A stretch of 52,091 nt of DNA from Elusimicrobiaceae bacterium (GTDB lineage: Bacteria > Elusimicrobiota > Elusimicrobia > Elusimicrobiales > Elusimicrobiaceae): the NCBI GenBank assembly GCA_017468055.1, contig JAFUJU010000012.1, positions 1 through 52,091 of the forward strand, in the 5' to 3' direction. How positions within the stretch are numbered: position 1 is the stretch's first letter; every line of letters begins with the position of its first letter. Position numbers and translations under genes: made by a program. Below, in pieces: positions 16,549 to 25,334 of the stretch. The notes under the pieces are model-generated. The model was not told the origin of the DNA, did not search any database, and saw only the letters and a list, made by a program, of their open reading frames with translations.

Positions 16549-17850
16549 ATGTGCCGAAAAGGTTTTACGATGATAGAAATGCTGGTGATAGTCCTCATTA
16601 TAGGGATATTGGCAGCCGTAGCGTTGCCCATTTATAATAATGCGGTAGCGCAGAGCCGTTTTTCCGCTTTAATGCCGAACGCAAAAGCTCTTAAAGAAGC
16701 CCAAGAGCGTATGTTTTTAAGCAGCAGTAAATATACAGATTCTTTTGATAATCTGGACCTTTCCTTTTCCGGTACGGTGACGAATGGAAAACTGGTAAGC
16801 GGTGATGAGATTTTTTCTATTGAGAATACCTCCGAAGACAGTTCCGCCAAAAATACAATTGTGGCCAGCCACGCCAAAGTGCCTAATGTGAACTTGGTGA
16901 TGTATTTGTCGCGTAGCCCCAATTTTGCCGAAGATGTGCATTGTGAAGCCAAATCTTCTGATGAAAAAGCCAATCACCTTTGCCAGTTGCAAAATGAAAA
17001 TATGATTGGTACTCGTGACGGGTACAATGTCTATTTAATGTCCGGCAGCGGAGAGGGGAAATTAAACTCTTGGCCCAAGACCGGAGAGTGTCAAACAAAT
17101 GCCCAATATGGCAACTGCCAACGTCACACCAACGAAGACGGAAGCTATAACGAAACTTTCATCAAAAACGGCCGTGAAATGGACTACCATTATGATAAAG
17201 ATGGGAACCTTACTTATGCTACACAAAATGTCACGGAGCAGGGGATGTTTGTGGAGGCCTGGTTTGAAAACGGCAACCGTATAAAACAAACCCAAACGTA
17301 TGAAGATGGTCGCGTAGCTACGTGGACCTATGATGAAAATGGAAACAAGATTGATATGAAAGGGTATGAAAACGGAAATTTAAAGCAACTCAATACGTAC
17401 GATGAAAACGGGGCTCAAACCTCCACCGTTGTTTATTGGTCCGATAATCCCGGCAAAGTACAATTTTATAATACCTATGAAAACGGAGAATATGTGGCGC
17501 AAACCAAATATTGGCCGGACGGCAGTGTGCGCGGATATTACACGATAGTAAACGGAAAAGATGATGGGCAAATTGCTGTTGAGTACAACAAAGACGGGAG
17601 TGTAAATTATACGTCAGAATACAGTTCTCCCGGTGTAGTAGATAGAAAATACTACTATAATGCCGACGGAACGTGGGTTTCTAAGCCTAATTCAGACTCC
17701 GTCAATGACCAATCCACTTGGACTTACGGAACTTATACAACAGGAAATAATGGAGATATTACCCGTTCTGATGGTGTTACAATACCGGGTAGTGCCAATT
17801 ATCCCAACCTTTGCACCTCCCATCCTGACCAAGGCCAATGTGCTGCTTAA
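16549..17850 (+). CDS. Prepilin-like protein with a C-terminal MORN/YD-type repeat domain
   Basis: 433 residues. The N-terminus MCRKG|FTMIEMLVIVLIIGILAAVALPIYNN is a class III/type IV prepilin signal, cleaved after Gly5 with Glu5 of the mature protein conserved. A pilin-like helix and globular region follow to about residue 150. Residues about 190-375 hold tandem 15-20-residue units with the pattern YDENGN, YENGxL, YWPDGS, YNKDGS, resembling MORN-type or YwqK-like repeats. A typical pilin is 130-180 residues, so the extra domain is an add-on that would be displayed outside the cell or at the pilus tip. It is monocistronic, with its own promoter, a strong AAGGAGGA and a terminator. Confidence 0.83.
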   Translation: MCRKGFTMIEMLVIVLIIGILAAVALPIYNNAVAQSRFSALMPNAKALKEAQERMFLSSSKYTDSFDNLDLSFSGTVTNGKLVSGDEIFSIENTSEDSSAKNTIVASHAKVPNVNLVMYLSRSPNFAEDVHCEAKSSDEKANHLCQLQNENMIGTRDGYNVYLMSGSGEGKLNSWPKTGECQTNAQYGNCQRHTNEDGSYNETFIKNGREMDYHYDKDGNLTYATQNVTEQGMFVEAWFENGNRIKQTQTYEDGRVATWTYDENGNKIDMKGYENGNLKQLNTYDENGAQTSTVVYWSDNPGKVQFYNTYENGEYVAQTKYWPDGSVRGYYTIVNGKDDGQIAVEYNKDGSVNYTSEYSSPGVVDRKYYYNADGTWVSKPNSDSVNDQSTWTYGTYTTGNNGDITRSDGVTIPGSANYPNLCTSHPDQGQCAA

Positions 17851-17857
17851 GCCTTTT

Positions 17858-17893
17858 AGCTCCCTGCGGAAAATTCCCACAGGGAGCTTTTTA
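17858..17893 (+). terminator. Terminator after the MORN-repeat prepilin
   Basis: Stem AGCTCCCTG/CAGGGAGCT with internal GGAA/TTCC pairing, followed by T-rich sequence. Confidence 0.88.
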
Positions 17894-17898
17894 TTTGG

Positions 17899-18019
17899 TA
17901 TAATTACCGAGTAGTGTAGTAAAAATATTAAAAAAGGAGAAGGTTGGACTTCGGCTCGGTGTAACCTAAGGTGATGGTGCACTTGGTCGTATTAGTCTTC
18001 AGCCTAAGTGTAAAATAAG
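17899..18019 (+). promoter_or_regulatory. rpsO promoter and structured leader (possible S15 autoregulatory element)
   Basis: A TATAAT -10 (17899-17904) predicts a start near 17911 and a leader of about 109 bases. The only good Shine-Dalgarno, AAAGGAG at 17933-17939, is about 80 bases before the rpsO ATG. Between them ACTTCGGCT (17948-17956) can pair with AGCCTAAGT (18001-18009), and CCTAAGGTG can pair with CACTTGG inside that, giving a multi-branched fold. A 14-codon frame (17974-18018) also ends one base before the rpsO start. S15 is known to bind three-way junctions and repress its own translation, so autoregulation is plausible here but not shown. Confidence 0.5.
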
Positions 18020-18289
18020 ATGGTACTTTCTTTACAAGACAGAAAAGATATTATTGGTAAATTCCAGAGCAAACCGGGTGATACGGGTTCTGCCGCTGTA
18101 CAAATTGCTTTGATTACCGAACGCATCAGCTATATCTCTAACCACCTCAAATCCAATCCGAAAGATTTCGCCGGTGAACGCGGCTTGAATAAATTGGTTG
18201 GACAACGCAAACGCTTGCTGGCCTACTTGAAAAAATCTGACTTTGAAAAATATCAGCAAGTGACCAAAGAACTCAAATTGAGGAAATAA
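18020..18289 (+). CDS. rpsO: Ribosomal protein S15
   Basis: 89 residues, full family length. It is a primary 16S-binding protein of the 30S subunit. Signatures include KPGDTGSAAVQIALITERI and ISNHLKSNPKDFAGERGLNKLVGQRKRLLAYL, the four-helix S15 core. No Shine-Dalgarno lies close to the ATG, in contrast to most genes here, which suggests that its long leader controls initiation. pnp follows after 5 bases, the classic rpsO-pnp pair. Confidence 0.98.
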   Translation: MVLSLQDRKDIIGKFQSKPGDTGSAAVQIALITERISYISNHLKSNPKDFAGERGLNKLVGQRKRLLAYLKKSDFEKYQQVTKELKLRK

Positions 18290-18294
18290 TTTAA

Positions 18295-20406
18295 ATGGAA
18301 AATTTTAACCATAATTTTGACATCCACTCTGTAGACGTGGAAGTCGGCGGTCAGACAATTACCTTGCAAACCGGTTTAATTGCCAGACAATCTGACGGAG
18401 CCATTATGGCCACGATGGGCGATACCAAAGTATTAGCCACCGCCGTCAGTACTAAAGAGCAAAAACCGGGCTTGTCTGATTTTATGCCCTTGACCGTCAA
18501 CTATAAAGAACGCACCTATGCGGCCGGTAAAATTCCGGGCGGCTTCTTTAAAAGAGAAGGTCGCGCCAGCAAAAAGGAAACGCTTTGCTCCCGCATTATT
18601 GACCGTACACTTCGTCCGATTTTTCCTGAAGGTTTTGCTTGCGAAACCAACGTTACGGCCATGGTGCTTTCTTACGAAGAAGAACGCGGTGCCGATATTT
18701 TAAGCGTACTCGCCTCTTCTGCCGCGTTGGTAGTCTCTTCCATTCCGTTTAACGAGCCTGTAGCCGCTGTGCGCATCGGCCGTGTGAACGGGGAATACAT
18801 CGTCAACCCCACCAAAACCCAAGAAGAAGAAGGTGATATGGACTTAGTGATCGCCGGTTCCGCTCAAGGGCTTTTGATGGTAGAAGGCGGTGCTAAAGAA
18901 GTGGAAGAAGAAGCCATTATCAAAGCCATGGAAGTGGCCAAACCGGAAATTGACAAACTTTGTGCCGTACAGCTCAAATTACGTGAATTAGCCGGCAAGC
19001 CGAAATTTGCCTACACGGTAGAAAAATTACCGCAAGAAGTGGCAGATTTGGCCAATGGCAAATTCCGCGAAGAAGCCAAAAAGATTTTGCATACCTTTGC
19101 TGACAAACAAACTCGCGACTTACAGGTGGCCCAACTGAAAGCCTCTTTCACCGAAGAATTGACCGCCAATTATGGCGACAATGCTGCCACCTATGCCGCT
19201 TTTGCTTTGGAAAACATCATGTATGAAGAATCCCGCAATATGGTGCTGCATGAAAATGTGCGTGTGGACGGCCGCAAACCGGACGAAATCCGCCCGCTCA
19301 GCTCCATGGTGGGGCTCTTGCCGCGTGCCCATGGTTCTGCCTTGTTCACCCGCGGTCAAACCCAATCTTTAGCCGTTGCCACTTTGGGTACGCCCGATGA
19401 CCAGCAAATGGTAGAAGGATTGGACGAAACCAGCTATGAACGCTTTATGTTGCATTACAACTTCCCGGGTTTTGCTACCGGTGAATGCAAACCGGACCGC
19501 AGCCCCGGCCGCCGCGAAATCGGCCATGGGGAATTGGCCCGCAGAGCTTTATTGCCTTTGATCCCGTCTGAAGCGGACTTCCCGTACACCATTCGCGTGG
19601 TATCTGATATTATGGAATCCAACGGTTCCTCTTCTATGGCCAGCGTATGTGGCGGTTCCTTGTCCTTGTTTAATGCCGGCGTGCCGATGAAAGCGGCCTG
19701 CTCCGGTATTGCTATGGGTGCCATTTCCGGTGACGGGAAATTTGTCGTATTGTCCGACATTATGGGCTTAGAAGACCACTTGGGTGATATGGACTTTAAA
19801 TTAACCGGTTCCCGCCAAGGTATTACGGCCTTCCAAATGGACGTAAAACTTAAAACGGGTATCCCGTTGGATATTTTACGCCAAGCCATTGCCCAAGCGA
19901 CCCGTGGCCGCTTGCACATCATGGATCATATGGAAAAAACCATTGCCGAGCCGAATAAAAACGTTTCCCGCTTTGCTCCGGTCATTTTCAAAATGAGAAT
20001 TCCGGTAGATAAAATCGGTATGTTAATCGGCCCTGGCGGTAAAAACATCAAACGTATTACCGAATCCACAGATACCAAAATTGATATCCAAGAGGACGGT
20101 ACGGTAACCATTGCTGCCGGAAACGGTGACAAATTGGACCAAGCCAAAGCGGAAATTGAAATGATTACTGCCGAAGCCGAAGTAGGCAAAATCTACAAAG
20201 GCAAAGTGGTATCCATTCAGCCGTTTGGTGCGTTTGTGGAAATTTTACCGGGAAAAGACGGTTTGTTGCATATTTCTCAAATTGAAAAACACCGCATTAA
20301 CAAGGTGGAAGATGTCCTCCACATGGGTGATGAAGTGGAAGTCAAATGTATTGAAATTGACAACAACGGTAAAATCCGCTTATCCAGAAAAGACTTGTTG
20401 AAATAG
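18295..20406 (+). CDS. pnp: Polynucleotide phosphorylase
   Basis: 3'-5' phosphorolytic exoribonuclease for RNA decay and a degradosome component in many bacteria. 703 residues contain two RNase PH domains (the first with KIPGGFFKREGRASKKE, the second with GSALFTRGQTQSLAVATLG), then a KH domain (IGMLIGPGGKNIKRI, about residues 570-585) and an S1 domain (GKVVSIQPFGAFVEILPGKDGLLHISQI). The order and length match the family. GAGGA precedes the start, within the rpsO 3' end. It is cotranscribed with rpsO and ends at a strong terminator. Confidence 0.98.
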   Translation: MENFNHNFDIHSVDVEVGGQTITLQTGLIARQSDGAIMATMGDTKVLATAVSTKEQKPGLSDFMPLTVNYKERTYAAGKIPGGFFKREGRASKKETLCSRIIDRTLRPIFPEGFACETNVTAMVLSYEEERGADILSVLASSAALVVSSIPFNEPVAAVRIGRVNGEYIVNPTKTQEEEGDMDLVIAGSAQGLLMVEGGAKEVEEEAIIKAMEVAKPEIDKLCAVQLKLRELAGKPKFAYTVEKLPQEVADLANGKFREEAKKILHTFADKQTRDLQVAQLKASFTEELTANYGDNAATYAAFALENIMYEESRNMVLHENVRVDGRKPDEIRPLSSMVGLLPRAHGSALFTRGQTQSLAVATLGTPDDQQMVEGLDETSYERFMLHYNFPGFATGECKPDRSPGRREIGHGELARRALLPLIPSEADFPYTIRVVSDIMESNGSSSMASVCGGSLSLFNAGVPMKAACSGIAMGAISGDGKFVVLSDIMGLEDHLGDMDFKLTGSRQGITAFQMDVKLKTGIPLDILRQAIAQATRGRLHIMDHMEKTIAEPNKNVSRFAPVIFKMRIPVDKIGMLIGPGGKNIKRITESTDTKIDIQEDGTVTIAAGNGDKLDQAKAEIEMITAEAEVGKIYKGKVVSIQPFGAFVEILPGKDGLLHISQIEKHRINKVEDVLHMGDEVEVKCIEIDNNGKIRLSRKDLLK

Positions 20407-20423
20407 TTTTTTCAACTGATTAG

Positions 20424-20453
20424 AACCCCCGGGCATAAGCTCGGGGGTTTTTG
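20424..20453 (+). terminator. Terminator after pnp
   Basis: Stem AACCCCCG/CGGGGGTT with an inner GC pair, followed by TTTTT. Confidence 0.92.
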
Positions 20454-20466
20454 TTATAATAAGGTA

Positions 20467-20501
20467 TTGAAATAAGTTCTAAAAAAGCTATACTTATAGT
20501 A
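20467..20501 (+). promoter_or_regulatory. Promoter placing transcription start on the ATG at 20501
   Basis: -35 TTGAAA (20467-20472), 16-base spacer, -10 TATACT (20489-20494). The expected start, about 7 bases after the -10, coincides with the A of the ATG, and no Shine-Dalgarno is present. This predicts a leaderless mRNA. Confidence 0.65.
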
Positions 20502-22063
20502 TGAAAAAATATATCAAATTCTTTATCCTTTTCCTCTTTTTCTTTTCTGCCCTCGGCATCTTTGCTGCGGAGTGGGCATTTATGCGAGGTTATGAAGAAC
20601 ACGAAGAAAGCAACCGTGAAATTGTTTGGGCTGTCGATAAATTCATATCCGGTCAAAAGATTTCTTACTATTTAGAGTATGATTTCACAGTCAATTTACA
20701 AATGGATATGAAATATACCCAAATAGTAATGGAAGCTTTCAAAATATGGCCTGATTTCACTCGTCAGCGGATCATTGATTCCGGCAGAGCCCAAGAATTT
20801 GCCGATATTATGCCCTTGCTGGAACGGGGTGTCCTTCTCCAAAAAGTTTCTACCGGAACCCCGTTTGATATAAAAATTCTTTTTAAAGCCAACTCCCCAA
20901 TATCCGCCTCTTGCGGTGAAGGGGCGGAGGGGTGTTTCCATAAATATTATAAAAGAATTACAAATCCTGCCTTGCGTGCTAACTATGCCAATGAGCATGA
21001 GGTGATAGGTGTCCTTGTTCATGAATTAGGGCATTTTTACGGATTGGGTGACCAATATCGGGAGGGAGTTGAAAATGCTTCCCTCACCCACTCTACTTCT
21101 GACCGTATTGATGGAACAGATAGTATTATGTCTTCCGGATACGATCTGAGGTGTGATGATGTGGACGGTTTTATTAATCTCATAGATTTCGCTTTATTCA
21201 AGCGTCAGGGGACCTATAGTGCGCGTGCTAAACAGGGCTGGAAGAGCTTTTGCGATAACACGATGTACAAAAATGCCAAAGTACTTAATAAAAAAGACTA
21301 TGTGCTAAAAAACACAACCTATAAGTATGATGCTGAAGGTAATATTGCAAAAATTGAAAGCTATAATCCTTTTCTCCTGCCAAATGGAAATTTTAATTAT
21401 ACCAGCGGGAAGCCCTTTTTGGATTATGAAAATAATTTCAAAGTTTTTTATACCCTCTTTAAAAATGCCTCTCCCAATCCGGTCTTTCAGGCTGTTGCTT
21501 TTCCTTTGCAAAAGGCAACCGGCCCGAAGTTTTCCGTATCGGCGGAGAGAGTTCCTGATGAGGAGGGTTTTTTCTGGCGGATACCTCATAACGAAGATAA
21601 TATTCTGCTGAATTTTACCAAAGACCAACAATGTAAAGTGGTGGATAAACATACCAATGATTTTTTCTTTACACCGGATAACCGCTTGCAGCAAAAAACT
21701 TATTCTTATTTTCAATTTGGTAAGGCCGAAAATCCTCCTCTAAATACGTTGCTGACGCACTTGCCCATTGACTGTTTTATGACGGCAAGCAGAAATGCCG
21801 AAGACGGCTTTTCCAGCAACTGTAATTTTTATTTGGAAGGGATAGACCAGGCCATCGTGTTTGAACAAAACCGCTTGGTTTCTTCTAAAAATGAGGATTT
21901 GGAAAAACTGGCCGGACAGTATGGTGTTTCTGCGCAGGATATAATTAGCTCTGCCCAACAGATGTGCCTGCAGTCCTACCCCATTACGAAAGAAGATACC
22001 AGTGATTACAGCCGTTTGTGTAGTTTCTTCTCTCACGTAGAAAACACTTCATTTCGTTACTAA
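20501..22063 (+). CDS. Exported metzincin-like zinc protease
   Basis: 520 residues with an N-terminal signal or anchor (MKKYIKFFILFLFFFSALGIFAAEW). HELGHFYGLGDQY at about 174-186 fits the metzincin zinc signature HExxHxxGxxD/H (His174, Glu175, His178, Asp184). SIMSSG around Met210 fits the downstream Met-turn. The region around 126-150 carries two cysteines, and the rest, about 300 residues after the catalytic core, is not recognised. It has its own promoter and terminator, so it is probably monocistronic. Substrate unknown. The family assignment is by motif, and activity is inferred. Confidence 0.75.
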   Translation: MKKYIKFFILFLFFFSALGIFAAEWAFMRGYEEHEESNREIVWAVDKFISGQKISYYLEYDFTVNLQMDMKYTQIVMEAFKIWPDFTRQRIIDSGRAQEFADIMPLLERGVLLQKVSTGTPFDIKILFKANSPISASCGEGAEGCFHKYYKRITNPALRANYANEHEVIGVLVHELGHFYGLGDQYREGVENASLTHSTSDRIDGTDSIMSSGYDLRCDDVDGFINLIDFALFKRQGTYSARAKQGWKSFCDNTMYKNAKVLNKKDYVLKNTTYKYDAEGNIAKIESYNPFLLPNGNFNYTSGKPFLDYENNFKVFYTLFKNASPNPVFQAVAFPLQKATGPKFSVSAERVPDEEGFFWRIPHNEDNILLNFTKDQQCKVVDKHTNDFFFTPDNRLQQKTYSYFQFGKAENPPLNTLLTHLPIDCFMTASRNAEDGFSSNCNFYLEGIDQAIVFEQNRLVSSKNEDLEKLAGQYGVSAQDIISSAQQMCLQSYPITKEDTSDYSRLCSFFSHVENTSFRY

Positions 22064-22072
22064 CTTTTGAGG

Positions 22073-22104
22073 ATATCCTCCGGCAATACCGGAGGATATT
22101 TTTT
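22073..22104 (+). terminator. Terminator after the metzincin-like gene
   Basis: Perfect 11-bp stem ATATCCTCCGG/CCGGAGGATAT with a 5-base loop and a T-run. Confidence 0.94.
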
Positions 22105-22206
22105 CTGCCATGAAAGACCTAAAGAGAAATAGGTCTTTTGGCCCTTGCGAAGTAAAAATGCAAATAATACAATAAATTAGAAATACCTGATTATTAGGAG
22201 AAAATA

Positions 22207-22998
22207 ATGAAAAAATACGTTGTCTTATTTGGTTTACTGGCTGTTTTATCCTCTTCTTTGTTTGCGCAAGAAGATTACTCGGATAGAATGGTTTTTATAG
22301 ACAGAGCCGCTACTAAAGCCTATTTGGAACAAGTGGAAAAATTGAAAAAATATGATTTGCAAGGTATAGATTCCGCTTTTTATCAAAGAATTATCAATAC
22401 CATAGAATCTAACCACTCTTCTGTTGTAAGCGTTACTAATTTAGGGACTATCAATCATTTATACGCACAATCGGTTGAAACACCCTCCGAAACATTTTTG
22501 TCTTACTACTTATTGGTAGTGGCCAAGAACCGCCAATCCGCTTATGATTACTTCTTTTATCAGGTAGATGTGTACCATAGAAGCGGGTGGGGGGATAGCC
22601 TTTATGAACTTACTAACCCGCGCTTACTCAATAGCCAAACAGATATTCAAGAGCTGCCCGCTGATTTAGCTCAAACATTAAAACAAAAACTGGCCCGTTT
22701 GCAAAGCAGCGTTTCCCAGTTTCATTCTCCGTTAAATTTTGCCGAAAAGACCGTTGCTTTGCCGCTTTTGCAGCTCTATCCTTTGACAAGCATTAAAGGT
22801 ATCAAATCCGTTGATACCCTCTCTATGGCTCCGGCTCAAGATGAATGTGATAGAGACATCTACCAAGTGGCCATCACCTTGGAAATGGAAAATGCTACTA
22901 CGAAATCTCACGTTTTGCTCGTGGAAAAAGAAGGGCCCAGCAAAGGGCATCTCTGGCATTTTTCCGCTCCCAGAGTTTCTTTGCCTGCCGGCAAATAA
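22207..22998 (+). CDS. Secreted protein of unknown function
   Basis: 263 residues with a clear signal peptide (MKKYVVLFGLLAVLSSSLFAQ). The mature part is soluble-looking, with no membrane segment and a single cysteine, and I recognise no motif. AGGAG precedes the ATG, a TACAAT-like -10 lies upstream, and a terminator follows, so it is a single-gene unit. It sits between two exported proteases. Regular alternation in DYFFYQVDVYHRSGWG and DIYQVAITLEMENATTKSHVLLVEKE suggests beta strands, but a fold call is not justified. Confidence 0.7.
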   Translation: MKKYVVLFGLLAVLSSSLFAQEDYSDRMVFIDRAATKAYLEQVEKLKKYDLQGIDSAFYQRIINTIESNHSSVVSVTNLGTINHLYAQSVETPSETFLSYYLLVVAKNRQSAYDYFFYQVDVYHRSGWGDSLYELTNPRLLNSQTDIQELPADLAQTLKQKLARLQSSVSQFHSPLNFAEKTVALPLLQLYPLTSIKGIKSVDTLSMAPAQDECDRDIYQVAITLEMENATTKSHVLLVEKEGPSKGHLWHFSAPRVSLPAGK

Positions 22999-23015
22999 CA
23001 AACATCTTTTTTTAT

Positions 23016-23043
23016 AAGGCACCTTCGAAGAGGTGCCTTTTTG
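23016..23043 (+). terminator. Terminator after the secreted unknown protein
   Basis: Stem AAGGCACCT/AGGTGCCTT with a 6-base loop and a T-run. Confidence 0.92.
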
Positions 23044-23075
23044 TTTATTCTTTTCATATAATGTAAAATGAAATT

Positions 23076-24436
23076 ATGAAGAATCTTTTCTCCCGTATTT
23101 TTGCTTTATTTTTATTACCTGTATTTATGTTGCAGGCGTGTACATATCAGGGGCTTTTCGCCGCGGCATTTATGAAAACCATGAAGATTTTAAAGATAAA
23201 ATCAATGCCCGCGTCATGGTAGTAAGGGATAAATACTATAAAAATGAAATTTACTTGGATAACGACCATATTTATACCTTTACATTAAAGGACGGATTGG
23301 CGGTAGGTGTGGCAGATGCTTTGGCTACGCTATTTACGGAAGTGGAAGTAAATGATTACAAATTTCGTAAAAACTATGATTATATTGTAGAAATAGACTA
23401 TGATGCCCGTGTAGATATGGGTTTAGCTCAGTACCGGCGAAAAGGGGTATTAACGGCGGACTATACCTTTAACCCCGTTCTCTCATCTTCTTTACAGCTG
23501 ACCGTACGCAATCCGCACAGCGGATATGCCGTCTCCCGTTACGATACCTTTGCGCAATCGCTTCTCCCCGGTTACCGTTTTGATGCGGCACTGGCTCTGA
23601 GCAATTTTTTGGCTATGATTACGCTGGGAGTGTTGTCCCCCATAAGCATACAGGTATATGGGAAAAAAGTACTTAAAAGTATTGAAAAAAATGTAGAGCT
23701 TTCTTTGGCAGAGAAAATTATGCCGGAAATGAAAGAAGACCGCATGAATTTTACTAAACACTCGCAAGCGCAAGAGCCCCATATCCGCATGGACGGAAAA
23801 TTTATTCCTTTTATGCAGGCTACCGTATTTATTCAGAACTCTACCGGTTCCGGCTCCGGCTTTTTGATTAGTCCGGACGGGTACATCATTACCAACCAGC
23901 ATGTAGTGGATAAAGACAGAGATGTATCAGTCGTGCTATATGATGAGCGTGCGTTACTGGATAGCGATAGCCCGAAAAATCCCTCTCACCCGGGATTTAA
24001 TCAAAACAAAGTACGTTTTGCCAAAGTCATCAAAACAAATAAAAGAAGAGATTTAGCATTAATAAAAATAGAGGGGGAAAACTTTCCTCATCTGGAATTG
24101 GAAACCAATAAAACCCGCTATACCACAGGTACAACGGTGGCCGCTATCGGAGCACCGCATAATTTGGAATGGAGTGTTTCGGAAGGGATTATCGGTGCTT
24201 TGCGCAATGATAACGGCCAGTACGTCGTGCAGACCGATGCCGCCATCAATCACGGAAACAGCGGCGGCCCTTTAATCAGCTTGGAAACCGGCCGAGTCAT
24301 GGGCGTAAATACCTATGGTCCTTCTAAAGACAAGACTGACAATTTGGCCTTTGCTATTTCTGCCTTTGAAGTGCAACGTACCTTGGAGTTTAGCCAACCC
24401 GTAAAGGAAGAATTTTTTCCGATTTCGGAAGATTAA
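23076..24436 (+). pseudogene. Trypsin-like serine protease lipoprotein; signal and body in different frames
   Basis: The body (frame from GTG 23138, 432 residues) is a trypsin/HtrA-like protease: His255 in TNQHVV, Asp305 in RRDLALIK, Ser375 in NHGNSGGPLI. There is no PDZ domain, and about 220 residues of unrecognised sequence precede the protease. No ribosome-binding site serves 23138. An ATG at 23076 in another frame encodes a textbook lipoprotein signal ending LLPVFMLQAC. Adding one T after that Cys codon (23141/23142) would join them as LQAC-YISGAF. The gene is therefore probably frameshifted by one base, by mutation or sequence error. A TATAAT box (23057-23062) lies 13 bases before the ATG. 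Confidence 0.72.
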
Positions 24437-24524
24437 TTTTAGCCAAATGTTTTCAAATTATGTAGAATATATGAGTTAGTGAAAGGCCCGAACGGGCTGG
24501 ATTTCAAAAGAGGGTATTTCCTTT

Positions 24525-25028
24525 ATGAAAAAAACTGTTAAGAAAGCCGCACCCAAAAAAGTAGCTGCCAAAAAAACAGCAGTGAACGAATCCCCGATTT
24601 TAAAAGATGTAAAACAATTGTATTCTTTTATGCAGGACAATAACATTGATACGATTGAATACGATCAAAATGGTTTGTACCTGCGCTTGGTCAAATCCAA
24701 GCCGGCCGTAATGCCCGTACCCGTAGCGGTAGGAGCTGCTGCCGGTGTAGCCGCAACGTCTGCTGTTGTCCCCGCCCAAGAACAATATAAAGAAACGATT
24801 AAAGCGCCTTTAATGGGTATTTTCTTCCGCGGTTCTTCTCCCAGTGCACCCCCGTTTGTAAAAGAAGGAGCACAAGTGAAAAAAGGGGAAGTAATTTGCT
24901 TGATTGAGGCCATGAAAGTTTTTAATGAAGTACGTGCAGACTTTAATTGCATCATTCAAAAAGTATTGGTAGAAAACGGCAAACCCATCAAACAAGGGGA
25001 TGCTTTGTTTGCCATTGAAAGGATTTAA
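24525..25028 (+). CDS. accB: Biotin carboxyl carrier protein of acetyl-CoA carboxylase
   Basis: 167 residues. The C-terminal biotinyl domain carries EAMKVFNEV (biotinylated Lys about 131; the usual form is EAMKMMNEI) with KAPLMGIFFRGSSP before it, and an Ala/Pro-rich linker at about 60-85. Residues 30-57 are the BCCP-type N-terminal region (LKDVKQLYSFMQDNNIDTIEY). Residues 1-20 are an extra Lys/Ala-rich tail (KKAAPKKVAAKK) resembling that on PPDK in this window. accC does not follow; a winged-helix gene does, 2 bases later. A hairpin with GCCC/GGGC stem at about 24486-24497 precedes the gene. Confidence 0.92.
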   Translation: MKKTVKKAAPKKVAAKKTAVNESPILKDVKQLYSFMQDNNIDTIEYDQNGLYLRLVKSKPAVMPVPVAVGAAAGVAATSAVVPAQEQYKETIKAPLMGIFFRGSSPSAPPFVKEGAQVKKGEVICLIEAMKVFNEVRADFNCIIQKVLVENGKPIKQGDALFAIERI

Positions 25029-25030
25029 TT

Positions 25031-25267
25031 ATGACTCCTCTACAAGAAACCATACAGGCCACCTGCGGACGCATGTTGGAGTTTTTACAAGATAAAAAAG
25101 AAGCCTCTTCTTGGCAGTTGAAATTGGCTTTGCATTTATCCAGTTCTGTTTTGTATATGTCTTTGGGGGTTTTGTTGAATCAAGGCAAAATCCGCCTAGA
25201 GGCAGACGGAATTAACTACAAAGTTTCACTCCCGCAACCGGACATTGAGCAGCAGCCTCAATTCTAA
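25031..25267 (+). CDS. Winged helix-turn-helix protein (DUF2582-like)
   Basis: 78 residues. The pattern QLKLALHLSSSVLYMSLGVLLNQGKIRLEADGINYKVSL fits a small winged helix: recognition helix, then a two-strand wing. It resembles DUF2582 proteins, which are often single-domain. It starts 2 bases after accB and ends at a strong terminator, so it is cotranscribed with the biotin carrier. A regulatory role in fatty-acid synthesis is a guess from position only. Confidence 0.68.
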   Translation: MTPLQETIQATCGRMLEFLQDKKEASSWQLKLALHLSSSVLYMSLGVLLNQGKIRLEADGINYKVSLPQPDIEQQPQF

Positions 25268-25270
25268 TTT

Positions 25271-25299
25271 AAAAGCCCCGTTTTAAAACGGGGCTTTTT
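25271..25299 (+). terminator. Terminator after accB and the winged-helix gene
   Basis: Perfect 14-bp palindrome AAAAGCCCCGTTTT/AAAACGGGGCTTTT followed by T. Confidence 0.93.
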
Positions 25300-25334
25300 G
25301 TTCTGCAAAATTGCTTTTATTTACGTGCTAAAAG

